A DNA stretch of 14,033 bases, from contig JASLXP010001152.1 in NCBI GenBank assembly GCA_030740295.1, positions 1 through 14,033 of the forward strand. Direction: 5' to 3'. The translations under genes and the position numbers were made by a program. Source of the DNA: Planctomycetota bacterium. GTDB taxonomy: Bacteria; Planctomycetota; PUPC01; JACPCR01. Shown one piece after another: positions 6,709-14,033 of the stretch (position 1 is its first letter; every line of letters starts with the position of its first letter). Under the pieces are notes generated by a model. It searched no databases and was not told the DNA's origin. It saw only the letters and a program-made list of their open reading frames with translations.

Positions 6709-7743
6709 ATGACATCCCGCGAAAGAATCATCTGCGCGCTTGAACGACGCGTCCCCGATCGCGTGCCGCTTTACGAAGCCGTCATCGACGAGCACGTCAT
6801 GGATGCGCTGCTGCCGGGCTGCGACTACTACGAGTTCAACGAGTGGATCGGTCTAGATAATGCCAGCCTCAATCGCAGCTCCTGGAGCAAGGAGAACGTC
6901 GATTGGGTGGATGAGGAGAAAGGCTACTTTCGTGATGCCTGGGGAGTCGTTCGGGCCTTCGGTCCGGAGAGCACGCCCTATCCCATTGAAGGCCCCATCA
7001 AGCGGCCAGAAGACCTGAAGTCCTATCAGCCGCCCGATCCTCACGCTCCGACCGCTCTCGGCCATCTTCCCGAAGTGGTCGAACGCTTCAAAGGCAAGAG
7101 GGCCATCACCACTATCGGGAGGGACGGTTTCTTCAACCCTTCATTCCTGCGGGGGCCGGAGCAGTACCTGATCGACATGGTGGAGAACCCGGGCCTGGTT
7201 CACGAGCTGATCGAAGTCTGCCTCTCCCACGACATCCCGCTGATGCGGCGTTCGATCCAGGCCGGCGTCGATGTGGTGGTTCTGGGCGACGACTACGCGG
7301 ACAAGAACGGCCCCATGTTTTCGCCGAAGCACTTCAAGGAGTTTATCGTCCCGGCCCTGGAAAAGGTAGTCCAGGCCGCCAAAGAGGAAGGCGCCTACGT
7401 CATGAAACACAGCGATGGAAACATCATGCCTCTCCTCGACATGATCGTTGGAACAGGCGTCGATGCCATCAACCCCATCGAGCCCGCAGCGGGGATGGAC
7501 ATCGCCGAAGTCAAGGAGCTTTACGGTGACCGGGTCGCCATCGTCGGCAACATTGACTGCGGTGCCCTGCTCTGCAACGGAACGCCTGAACAGGTGAGGG
7601 AGAAGGTACGATGGACGATCGAAGCGGCCGGCGCCGGCGGCGGTTTCATCCTGTCCAGCTCGAACAGCATCCATTCGTCCGTCAAGCCTGAGAATTACTT
7701 GGCCATGGCTGAGGCCTGCCGGGAATTTGGGAATTACGGTTAG
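6709..7743 (+). CDS. URO-D superfamily protein, type B (copy B2)
   Basis: A 344-residue type B paralogue starting MTSRERIICALERRVPDRVP. Like B1 it lacks H-x-C-G: the segment reads VMKHSDGN, with H234-S-D236-G, so the His is kept and the Cys is replaced by Asp. GNIDCG (C284) matches GNLDCG of B1, and the C-terminal ILSSSNSIHSSVKPENY matches ILCASNAIISS of B1 in layout. It keeps an intact GDDYADKNGP motif, which B1 has lost, so it is the better candidate of the two for an active enzyme, perhaps with an Asp in the metal site. It follows the propeller gene by 21 bp with only a weak GGA as ribosome site. A role in methyl or C1 transfer, alone or with a type A partner, is inference. Confidence 0.85.
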   Translation: MTSRERIICALERRVPDRVPLYEAVIDEHVMDALLPGCDYYEFNEWIGLDNASLNRSSWSKENVDWVDEEKGYFRDAWGVVRAFGPESTPYPIEGPIKRPEDLKSYQPPDPHAPTALGHLPEVVERFKGKRAITTIGRDGFFNPSFLRGPEQYLIDMVENPGLVHELIEVCLSHDIPLMRRSIQAGVDVVVLGDDYADKNGPMFSPKHFKEFIVPALEKVVQAAKEEGAYVMKHSDGNIMPLLDMIVGTGVDAINPIEPAAGMDIAEVKELYGDRVAIVGNIDCGALLCNGTPEQVREKVRWTIEAAGAGGGFILSSSNSIHSSVKPENYLAMAEACREFGNYG

Positions 7744-7801
7744 AGGTCGAATGGCGCGAACTTAAACGATCTGAATCCCCATCTTAATCTCACTCTTATT
7801 T

Positions 7802-7876
7802 GGGAGCCTTTTCCTCGTCTGTCCGAATCCTCGGGAGCCTCTTCCCTCTTCTTCCTCGTCTGTCCGAATCCTTGGG
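7802..7876. repeat. Two-copy direct repeat, 41-bp period, pyrimidine-rich
   Basis: A 21-bp unit beginning TTCCTCGTCTGTCC and ending GAATCCT occurs at 7811-7831 and 7852-7872. Allowing one mismatch, it extends to 25 bp (7811-7835 and 7852-7876). GGGAGCCT also occurs twice (7802-7809 and 7833-7840). Two copies without a spacer family do not make a CRISPR. It is most likely a partial tandem duplication within a dispersed intergenic repeat. Confidence 0.8.
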
Positions 7877-7912
7877 TGCGAGCGACCTGCAATACGCAAA
7901 GCATGGCTCCGA

Positions 7913-7941
7913 CTGAGAACGGATGCAGATCCTGTTAGAAT
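7913..7941 (+). promoter_or_regulatory. Candidate sigma70-type promoter of the ATPase-nuclease gene
   Basis: CTGAGA (7913-7918; four of six match TTGACA), a 17-bp spacer and TAGAAT (7936-7941; five of six match TATAAT). Transcription would begin near 7948, downstream of the alternative ATG at 7923 and about 60 nt before the chosen start at 8007. Confidence 0.4.
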
Positions 7942-8006
7942 GTGCCGTTAGTATTCCGGTAAGCTCTATTTCTGCATTACAGCCACAACTCCCAGCAGAA
8001 AGTCCA

Positions 8007-9569
8007 ATGAAACGGCGATTTAATACAACTGGCCCGTGCATTCCGCACGACCACTACATGCTTCCAGCGCAGGCGCGCCTTGCGGATCTGAAAGACGTCA
8101 TTGATCAGAAACTCTTCTTCGTCATCCACGCCGCCAGGCAGACGGGAAAGACGACCCTGATTCAGGACCTCGTTCGAGAGTTGAATGAAGGTGACGAGTA
8201 TTACGCTCTTTATACAACACTCGAAACAGTCGAGGTGATCCCCGATGCAGAGCAAGGCATCCCCGCCATTGTGCGAGTTCTGAATTCGGACATCCAGGAC
8301 CATGAGGCCCTTTCCGGTTTTCCCTTCGCGGAGAATGCCGAGGTCACCAACTACAACGATCTGCTCCGCCTTTGCCTGTCCCAATTCTGCCGCCAGTTGG
8401 ACCGGCCCCTTGTCATCATGTTCGACGAGGCGGACTGCCTGTCAGAAACCACGCTCGTTTCTTTCCTCCGGCAGTTGCGGGCAGGATACGTGAAGAGGGC
8501 CGCCGCACCTTTCGTTCATTCCCTGGCCCTCGTTGGCGTGAAAAACCTGCGGGACTACAAAGCCCGTTACCGCGATGATCGGGAGACGCTCAGGACCGCC
8601 AGCCCGTTCAATATAGTCAAGAAGGCCCTGACCATGAGGAACTTCACCACAGAGGAGGTGGGAACTCTCCTTCGCCAACACGAAGAGGATACCGGACAGG
8701 AGTTTCCCGAGAGCGTCATTGACAGGATCTCGGATCAGACACAGGGACAGCCATGGCTGACGAATGCGCTAGCCGCCGAGATAGTCGACGAGATACTCGA
8801 GGCCGACACCTCACAGCCCATACAACTGCCCCAAGTAGGCCAGGCCATCGAAAACCTGATCCTCCGCCGTGACACCCACATTGACAGCCTCCTGGACAAG
8901 CTGAAACTCGAAAGGGTTCGGCGTGTCATGGAGCCCGTCCTCGTTGGCGCGGAAGAGACTTTTGAGCCGACGGATGACGATGTTCAATTCCTCCTCGATC
9001 TTGGCCTGCTGAAACGGGAAAACGGTTCCCTGACACCGGCGAATCCCATTTACAGTGAAGTGATCGCCAGAACTCTTAATCAACGCACCCAGTATTCATT
9101 GATGCAGAAAGGCGGGCCCGTTGGCTGTGCATCTTACCGAACGGATTACGGCCTTGATGTCTCGCGCATCCTCACGGATTTTCAGTCTTTCTGGCGGCAG
9201 CACAGTGAAATCTGGCAGGAGCGTTACGAGTATAAAGAGGCCGCCCCCCACCTCATCCTGATGGCTTTTCTGCAAAACATTCTCAATGGAGAAGGCGCGA
9301 CAATCCGTGAGTATGGCACTGGGCGCGGCCGGGTTGATATATGCATGGTCCACGAGGAAAGCCGGTATCCCATCGAGCTGAAGGTCCGCAGAAGCGATGA
9401 GACGGCAGAGGAAGGTCAAAAGCAATTGGCCCAATACATGGACCGGCTGGGCTGCCTGGAAGGATGGCTGGTCATCTTCGACCGGCGTCCTGATATTTCA
9501 TGGGATGAGAAGATCTTCCTCGAAGAGGCCGCCCGCGAGGGAAGAACCATCTATGTCGTCGGCTGCTGA
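8007..9569 (+). CDS. AAA-type ATPase with C-terminal PD-(D/E)xK nuclease-like domain
   Basis: A 520-residue protein. The frame is open upstream to 7923, but the family typically starts near the conserved RRFNTTGPC-P--HYMLP block, and the candidate promoter lies downstream of 7923, so ATG 8007 is chosen; only a weak AGAAAG precedes it. Walker A is HAARQTGKTT (41-50), Walker B is LVIMFDEAD (135-143), and LVGVKNLRDY (175-184) sits where sensor I is expected. The C-terminal ~110 residues hold a nuclease-type core: GRVD with D444, then IELK with E457 and K459, and a following EGQKQLAQYMDRLG helix. Proteins of this design are often multicopy in environmental bacteria and have no settled function; a mobile or defence role is possible. 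It appears unrelated to the flanking glycan and URO-D-like genes and may be an insertion into that locus. Confidence 0.83.
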   Translation: MKRRFNTTGPCIPHDHYMLPAQARLADLKDVIDQKLFFVIHAARQTGKTTLIQDLVRELNEGDEYYALYTTLETVEVIPDAEQGIPAIVRVLNSDIQDHEALSGFPFAENAEVTNYNDLLRLCLSQFCRQLDRPLVIMFDEADCLSETTLVSFLRQLRAGYVKRAAAPFVHSLALVGVKNLRDYKARYRDDRETLRTASPFNIVKKALTMRNFTTEEVGTLLRQHEEDTGQEFPESVIDRISDQTQGQPWLTNALAAEIVDEILEADTSQPIQLPQVGQAIENLILRRDTHIDSLLDKLKLERVRRVMEPVLVGAEETFEPTDDDVQFLLDLGLLKRENGSLTPANPIYSEVIARTLNQRTQYSLMQKGGPVGCASYRTDYGLDVSRILTDFQSFWRQHSEIWQERYEYKEAAPHLILMAFLQNILNGEGATIREYGTGRGRVDICMVHEESRYPIELKVRRSDETAEEGQKQLAQYMDRLGCLEGWLVIFDRRPDISWDEKIFLEEAAREGRTIYVVGC

Positions 9570-9695
9570 GCCGGACAACCAGGATGCGTTCATCTCCCAA
9601 CACTGGCGCTCATCGTTCAAACAGATCTCAAAGTTCTCGTTCTCGCATTACCCAGTCCTGCTTTCTTCAGGCCGGGCCAGACTATCGCACCCACT

Positions 9696-9700
9696 GGGAG
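9696..9700 (+). promoter_or_regulatory. Shine-Dalgarno GGGAG before the GH42-like gene
   Basis: GGGAG lies 5 nt before ATG 9706 and only 2 nt before ATG 9703. The spacing favours 9706; the two starts differ by one Met. The rest of the 133-bp gap after the ATPase gene shows nothing recognisable. Confidence 0.55.
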
Positions 9701-9705
9701 CCATG

Positions 9706-12700
9706 ATGCCTCTACGTTTTCTTCTCACTATCCTGACTGCCGCAGCCGGGCTTCACGTCGAAGCCGCCGTGGATGTCACTGTTGCCCCGCCTGTTCGTTC
9801 GGATGAGCCGCAGGGAAAACGCACGATCCGGAAGGTTACGCTGGCGAACGAGCTCGCGCATTACACGCTGACATACGACATCATCCGGCCGCCGGACAGC
9901 AAAGGCGAAGTTATCTCGCACTGGTGGATTTGGACCACCGACTATGTCAGCCTCGGCATGAGCGAGCCAACCCTGGCCAACTGGTACTGGCAGGGGTTTT
10001 TCAACTGGCATTTCGACGACAAGAGCCTCTACAACTGGCCCGCAACTTTTCGGGTGATCCGCAACGGCGGGAAGGATGGGCTGGTGGAATTTGCATGGGA
10101 CACGCCGGAAGCGAAAGCCACCGTCCGCTTCGCCATGACGACCGGCTGCGACAAGCTGCTGATGTTTGGCAACTGCGAGCCCAAGGCTGAATTCAAGGAA
10201 AACTATCTGCAGCTCATCTGCTATCCCGCAACTTTCAAGAAGCCGCATCACCGCGCGGTGACGACTGCGGCTCGGACCGTGCGGCCGGGCGGAAACGTGG
10301 AACTGGATTTCAAGAAGGAGCGTTGGGCCCTATACGAAGACACCGCGCCCGATCGGCCAGCGGGCGGCTCCGCGGGCCTGATCGTCGGAACCCCTGAATC
10401 TTTTCAAGCCGTGACGATCCCCGTCGGCGGCTACGGCATCACGACCCGGCTGGCGATGAAACCAGACAAACGCTCCTTCGCGCTGGCGCTCTATTCTTTC
10501 CCCACGCTGCCCGATTACGAAGAGACTCGCACCTTCTTTCGTGCCTCTGCAGACACCGAAGCCGCGTGGCTGGAGGAAGTCGCAGAGACTCATTTGAAAG
10601 GGCCGCTTCCGCCGCTCCCGATACCCCGGGAGCGCATCGACCTGCTCAGACAGCTTCGGGCGAAACTGTTCGATCGTCCGGCGGAACGGTGGAATCCGAT
10701 TCCCAAGCCGCTGCCCTTCCCCTGGGCGAAGAAGCACGTCGCCGGCCCGATCAACACGGTCATCTTTTCGCCCAGGTGGTGTGCTTTCGAGACCATGGAA
10801 CTCGCCCGTCGCCTGGCGATGAACGTCCGACATCTCCACTTTGACATGCGTTCCACCATCGCCTCGGTGAAGATGTGGCCGTACGCGGGAACGACGGGGA
10901 TCGGGACTCTCGGGAACGGCGTAACTGGAACCAGGGCCGCCGAACTGTGCACCGATCCGAAGACCGAGCTGTATCTGCTTGCCGGCATCGCTGGCTCGGC
11001 CGTGCCGGGTGTGGCGAGGACGGCCCTCCTGCAGCAGGTTGATGAAGGGAAAAGTCTGCTGCTCGTTGGCGACCCTGGCATGCTGTCGGGCTGGCCCAAA
11101 GAGCTATTCGCCTCACCAGTTCCGGAGGTGGCCGAATCCGTCCTTAGCGCGTTCGATTGGGAACAGATTCCCGGATACCGCAAAGGCGAGCGCGGGCGCA
11201 TCGGCACAGGGCCTCCTCTCCAATCGTATAGTTACGGTAAAGGGACTGTCCTCGTCCTGAAGGTCCGCCTGGGGGTCTACAGCTCTCTCGTGCCGGGCAA
11301 CAGCGCGGACGAGGGACTGGCCGGCGCGACCGATCGCTGCCTCGCCCTGGCCGCGAGGGCTGCACTGGCCGCGGCCGGGAAACTTCGGAGTAACGCGCTT
11401 CTGATGGGCACGGCTCGGCCGGATGAACCCCCTCAGATTCCTCTGACCATCGCGCCTGAATTTGTCAAGAAAGGCTCTCTCCTTGTGAGAGTTCAGGACG
11501 ACCTGGATCGTGTAATTGACCTTCGGACTGTTCCCCTGCCGCTGAAGGACGGCCGACTGGAGCTTCCGCCTCTGCCAACCGGAAGAGAGACTTACCTGGA
11601 TGTCATCCTCAATGACGAACTGGGCCGCTGCATTGACTTCGCGACCAGAGTTTTGCCCGCGGCCGTTGGCCCGGCGTTGGACGGACTGACCATCAAGCCT
11701 GCCTTCCGAATTCACGAGGCCGCGCCTCCCCGGATCGACATGCCTGAAGGCGGGAAACTGGAGTGCAGTGTTCAAGTGACTTCGAAGACTCCGCTGGCCA
11801 ACGCAACGCTCGAGTGGGAAATTCGAGACGCCTTCGAGCGCGTGATGGGCCGCGCTTCGACTGACGTGCCGGCAAAGGGCGGCAGCGTCGCCGCTTCGCT
11901 GCGGATCAACCGTCCGGTAACGGTCGCACACGTTCTCGATGTCTCCCTCAGAATGAATGGCACCGAAATCGGAATGGAGCGGCTTCACTTCACTGCAAAG
12001 CTGCCTTATTCCTACGACGATTTTACGGTGTTGATGTGGAGCTACGCCGGAGGCGAGCCGGTGCTGCAGCGAACCAACCGGCTCTGTTATGAGTGGGGTG
12101 CGGATATGATGGACCTCTGTCACATGGGGAGGTACAGCGACACCGGCGCGGCGAGGGAATACCGCATCTCGGCACGCTCGGGTCTACGCCTTCTGCCTTA
12201 CGTCACCTGGATGGGAGCGAAGACCACGCCGGATTATTTTCGCGTGCCCTGCCTCCACAGTCCCAATTACCTGGAAAAGGTGCGCAACTCTTTAACCGTT
12301 ACCTGCCGGCAGGCCGCGCCGTACAGCCCGGTCGCGTTCACGCTCGGCGACGAGAACTACCTCTTCACTGGCACGGGTGAAGTATGCCATCGGCCGGAAT
12401 CCATTAACGCTTTCCGCGGCTGGCTGCGGAAGAAATACGAAAACATTCAGAGCCTCAATGCAATCTGGGCGAGTGAATACGACAGCTTCGACGCCATCCG
12501 CAAGCCGATGCTGCGGGATGAAACGGCCGCGCAGACAAAGAGCTTTGCCGCCTGGATGGATCACAAACGGTTCATGGATACCTCCTTTGCCGGAGCGCAT
12601 GAAGATTTCGCCGATGTCGTTCGCAAGCTGGTGCCGGGTGCAAAAGTCGGGTGGGATGGCTTTCTCGGCTACGGATGGCAGGCGGGATACGACTTCACAA

Positions 12701-14033
12701 AGATGACTGAGAACCTGGAGCTGAACCAGGTCTACACCGTTCGCTGGCTCCAGGGCGAGCTCGTGCGCTCTTTCAAGCGGCCGGACGCGCTGACCGGCAA
12801 GTGGGGCAACTCCATCGCCGATACGGAGGCCGGCTTTTCCGCCTGGCCATGGGACTGCCTGCTGGCCGGCGACAATTCGGTCTGGTGGTGGACCTCCTGG
12901 GGCTGTGACTACATCCCCTTCAATCCCGATCTGTCTCAGAGCAACTTCGGAAAGTGGTTCTTTCAATCGGCCGGCGAAATCACCGCCGGCCCGGGCAGGC
13001 TGCTCCTTCACGCCGAACGAGAGCACTCGGGCATCGGTGTCCTTTATTCTCAGCCGGATCTGTTCGTCTCCGCGATCATGAAAAAACTCGCCCCGGATGC
13101 CGAGTTTTCTGCCAATGGCAATTACTGGAAGGAGCACAAGGCGCTCCTCAAGGCCCTCAAAGACCTCGGCTACCAATACCGTCACGTTTCTTATCGCGAT
13201 CTCGAAGGCGGCAAGCTCTCCAATGACGAATACCGCATCCTCTTTCTGACTTTGCCTGGAGCGCTGTCGGATCGGCAGGTCGCAACGCTGCGCCGTTTCG
13301 TCGAAAAGGGAGGCACGCTCGCAGTGGACGGCCGGGCCGGCCTGCTCACCGGTGATGGTCTCATCCGAACGAAACGGCCCATGGACGATCTGCTCGGCAT
13401 CCAATCCCAGGCGGGGCTGAACGCGCTCAAGCAGAGGCCGGCCAAGATAACCACTACGGTCGAAGGCAATCTCACCGGCACATCCCAAACGATGCCTTTG
13501 CGCGTGGAAGAAATCCCGCTGGTAGTGCTCGAGCCAGACATCAAGGTGACGACCGGGCATGCCCTGGCGATGGCGAATCAATCGCCTGTGCTGGTCGTGA
13601 ATACCGTGGGAAAAGGTCGTGCCGTGACCCTGAACTTTCTCGTCCAGGAACTGTTCCCCCTTCGTGCCGGCGAAGGCCCCAAACCGTATCACGAGATTCT
13701 TTCGTCCATTCTGAGGAGCGCCGGGCTCTCGCCGTTCTGCGAATTGAATCGCCCGAAAGGCGGACGCCCTCTATGCATCGAGCAGGTGCTGTTCAAGGAT
13801 GGCGGCCTTCAGTACCTCGCGCTGCAACAGGATTTGAACATCCGTTCCTTGCCGGAACAGAAAGTCCGAGTCGAAATTCCCCGCCCGGCGGTCATCTACA
13901 ATCTGCGGGCGGGAGCAAGAGTGGGCAAAGGAAAGATGCGCTCCTGGGACGCGACTCTCTCCCGCGGCCGCCCGCAAGTGTTTTCGTTGCTGCCCTATGA
14001 AGTCACAGCCGTTTCGATCGAGGCCGACACTTC
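9706..14033 (+). CDS. Large secreted GH42-like (clan GH-A) glycoside hydrolase with two GATase1-like domains, partial at right edge
   Basis: The frame is open from 9706 to the window end, giving 1,442 codons without a stop. A signal peptide is likely (MPLRFLLTILTAAAGLHVEA, cut near residue 20). Residues ~25-340 look like a beta-rich N-terminal region. Residues ~349-530 resemble a GATase1-like fold (ELYLLAGIAGS, KSLLLVGDPGML). A beta-sandwich region follows to ~765. A TIM-barrel segment spans ~770-1105. It contains LGDENY with E883 as likely acid/base, followed by the GH42-style WLRKKYENIQSLNAIWASEY, and IADTEAG with E1041 as candidate nucleophile. A second GATase1-like domain at ~1110-1310 (GVLYSQPDLF, VEKGGTLAVDG) matches the beta-galactosidase middle domain of GH42. 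The residue assignments are by eye. It probably cleaves a galactoside or related linkage outside the cytoplasm. Large antisense open frames here are shadows of the GC-rich coding strand. Confidence 0.8.
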   Translation, partial: MPLRFLLTILTAAAGLHVEAAVDVTVAPPVRSDEPQGKRTIRKVTLANELAHYTLTYDIIRPPDSKGEVISHWWIWTTDYVSLGMSEPTLANWYWQGFFNWHFDDKSLYNWPATFRVIRNGGKDGLVEFAWDTPEAKATVRFAMTTGCDKLLMFGNCEPKAEFKENYLQLICYPATFKKPHHRAVTTAARTVRPGGNVELDFKKERWALYEDTAPDRPAGGSAGLIVGTPESFQAVTIPVGGYGITTRLAMKPDKRSFALALYSFPTLPDYEETRTFFRASADTEAAWLEEVAETHLKGPLPPLPIPRERIDLLRQLRAKLFDRPAERWNPIPKPLPFPWAKKHVAGPINTVIFSPRWCAFETMELARRLAMNVRHLHFDMRSTIASVKMWPYAGTTGIGTLGNGVTGTRAAELCTDPKTELYLLAGIAGSAVPGVARTALLQQVDEGKSLLLVGDPGMLSGWPKELFASPVPEVAESVLSAFDWEQIPGYRKGERGRIGTGPPLQSYSYGKGTVLVLKVRLGVYSSLVPGNSADEGLAGATDRCLALAARAALAAAGKLRSNALLMGTARPDEPPQIPLTIAPEFVKKGSLLVRVQDDLDRVIDLRTVPLPLKDGRLELPPLPTGRETYLDVILNDELGRCIDFATRVLPAAVGPALDGLTIKPAFRIHEAAPPRIDMPEGGKLECSVQVTSKTPLANATLEWEIRDAFERVMGRASTDVPAKGGSVAASLRINRPVTVAHVLDVSLRMNGTEIGMERLHFTAKLPYSYDDFTVLMWSYAGGEPVLQRTNRLCYEWGADMMDLCHMGRYSDTGAAREYRISARSGLRLLPYVTWMGAKTTPDYFRVPCLHSPNYLEKVRNSLTVTCRQAAPYSPVAFTLGDENYLFTGTGEVCHRPESINAFRGWLRKKYENIQSLNAIWASEYDSFDAIRKPMLRDETAAQTKSFAAWMDHKRFMDTSFAGAHEDFADVVRKLVPGAKVGWDGFLGYGWQAGYDFTKMTENLELNQVYTVRWLQGELVRSFKRPDALTGKWGNSIADTEAGFSAWPWDCLLAGDNSVWWWTSWGCDYIPFNPDLSQSNFGKWFFQSAGEITAGPGRLLLHAEREHSGIGVLYSQPDLFVSAIMKKLAPDAEFSANGNYWKEHKALLKALKDLGYQYRHVSYRDLEGGKLSNDEYRILFLTLPGALSDRQVATLRRFVEKGGTLAVDGRAGLLTGDGLIRTKRPMDDLLGIQSQAGLNALKQRPAKITTTVEGNLTGTSQTMPLRVEEIPLVVLEPDIKVTTGHALAMANQSPVLVVNTVGKGRAVTLNFLVQELFPLRAGEGPKPYHEILSSILRSAGLSPFCELNRPKGGRPLCIEQVLFKDGGLQYLALQQDLNIRSLPEQKVRVEIPRPAVIYNLRAGARVGKGKMRSWDATLSRGRPQVFSLLPYEVTAVSIEADT

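Larger units (their letters stand above)
7744..8006. other. Intergenic region before the ATPase-nuclease gene
   Basis: This 263-bp gap holds the direct repeats and the candidate promoter listed separately. It shares several short words with the 5055-5163 repeat in the same order: CTTAATCT (7783-7790 and 5081-5088) and ATGGCTCCG (7903-7911 and 5092-5100), plus CCTCGTC pyrimidine words. No hairpin terminator is evident after copy B2, and no gene is seen. Confidence 0.5.

Noticed and set aside
1377..7743. Annotation of the four paralogues as true uroporphyrinogen decarboxylase (HemE)
   Set aside because: Four copies, the MTSRER start, H-x-C or S-D-G motifs and a glycan-gene context fit the MtaA/CmuA-like branch; no haem gene is nearby.
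7811..7872. Direct repeats considered as a CRISPR
   Set aside because: Only two copies separated by 20 bp, with partly repeated sequence between them and no cas genes.
7923..8006. 28-residue N-terminal extension of the ATPase-nuclease
   Set aside because: It precedes the conserved family start, has no ribosome site, and lies upstream of the likely transcription start.
11113..12123. 336-residue open frame on the minus strand
   Set aside because: Also antisense to the GH42-like gene; GC-rich coding DNA readily opens this frame, and the translation looks non-protein-like.
12292..13692. 466-residue open frame on the minus strand
   Set aside because: It lies wholly antisense to the GH42-like gene, whose plus-strand frame shows clear domain motifs and no stop. 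The minus product has no recognisable family features.

Overview
The window looks like part of the chromosome of an uncultured, glycan-degrading bacterium, probably of the PVC or a nearby group (Planctomycetota, Lentisphaerota, Hydrogenedentota-like). This rests on gene content alone: a run of uroporphyrinogen-decarboxylase-like (URO-D / MtaA-CmuA superfamily) paralogues, a secreted five-bladed-propeller hydrolase of a type common in those phyla, a very large secreted GH42-like hydrolase, and moderately high GC. No rRNA or housekeeping marker is present, so the placement is tentative.

Layout. (1) Positions 1-1176, minus strand: two short oxidoreductase genes, an NAD(P)-dependent epimerase/dehydratase-like protein followed 17 bp downstream by a classical SDR that runs off the left edge. 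(2) 1177-1376: a divergent control region with six copies of CAAAG/CTTTG in 86 bp. (3) 1377-7743, plus strand: four URO-D-superfamily proteins plus one secreted propeller protein. By motif the paralogues fall into two types that alternate A-B-A-(propeller)-B. Type A has H-x-C-G and a C-terminal VHNIQ. Type B has [H/A]-S-D-G and GN[I/L]DCG. A 193-bp AT-rich spacer with direct repeats separates the two A/B pairs, and a nested inverted repeat sits upstream of the propeller gene. (4) 7744-8006: an intergenic region with a 21-bp direct repeat and a candidate promoter. (5) 8007-9569: an AAA-type ATPase fused to a C-terminal PD-(D/E)xK nuclease-like domain, apparently unrelated to its neighbours. (6) 9706 to the right edge: a secreted multidomain protein of more than 1,440 residues with a GH42-like TIM barrel between two GATase1-like domains.

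How the genes may work together (inference). The secreted propeller and GH42-like proteins would process glycans outside the cytoplasm. The two dehydrogenase/epimerase-type enzymes would act on released sugars. The URO-D-like proteins are most likely corrinoid- or metal-dependent methyl (or related C1) transferases rather than haem-pathway enzymes; demethylation of methylated glycan products is one possible role. No corrinoid protein, cognate methyltransferase or haem gene is present, so the substrate stays unknown. The main point of interest is the alternating A/B arrangement, which suggests that a type A and a type B protein form a functional pair that was duplicated and specialised.
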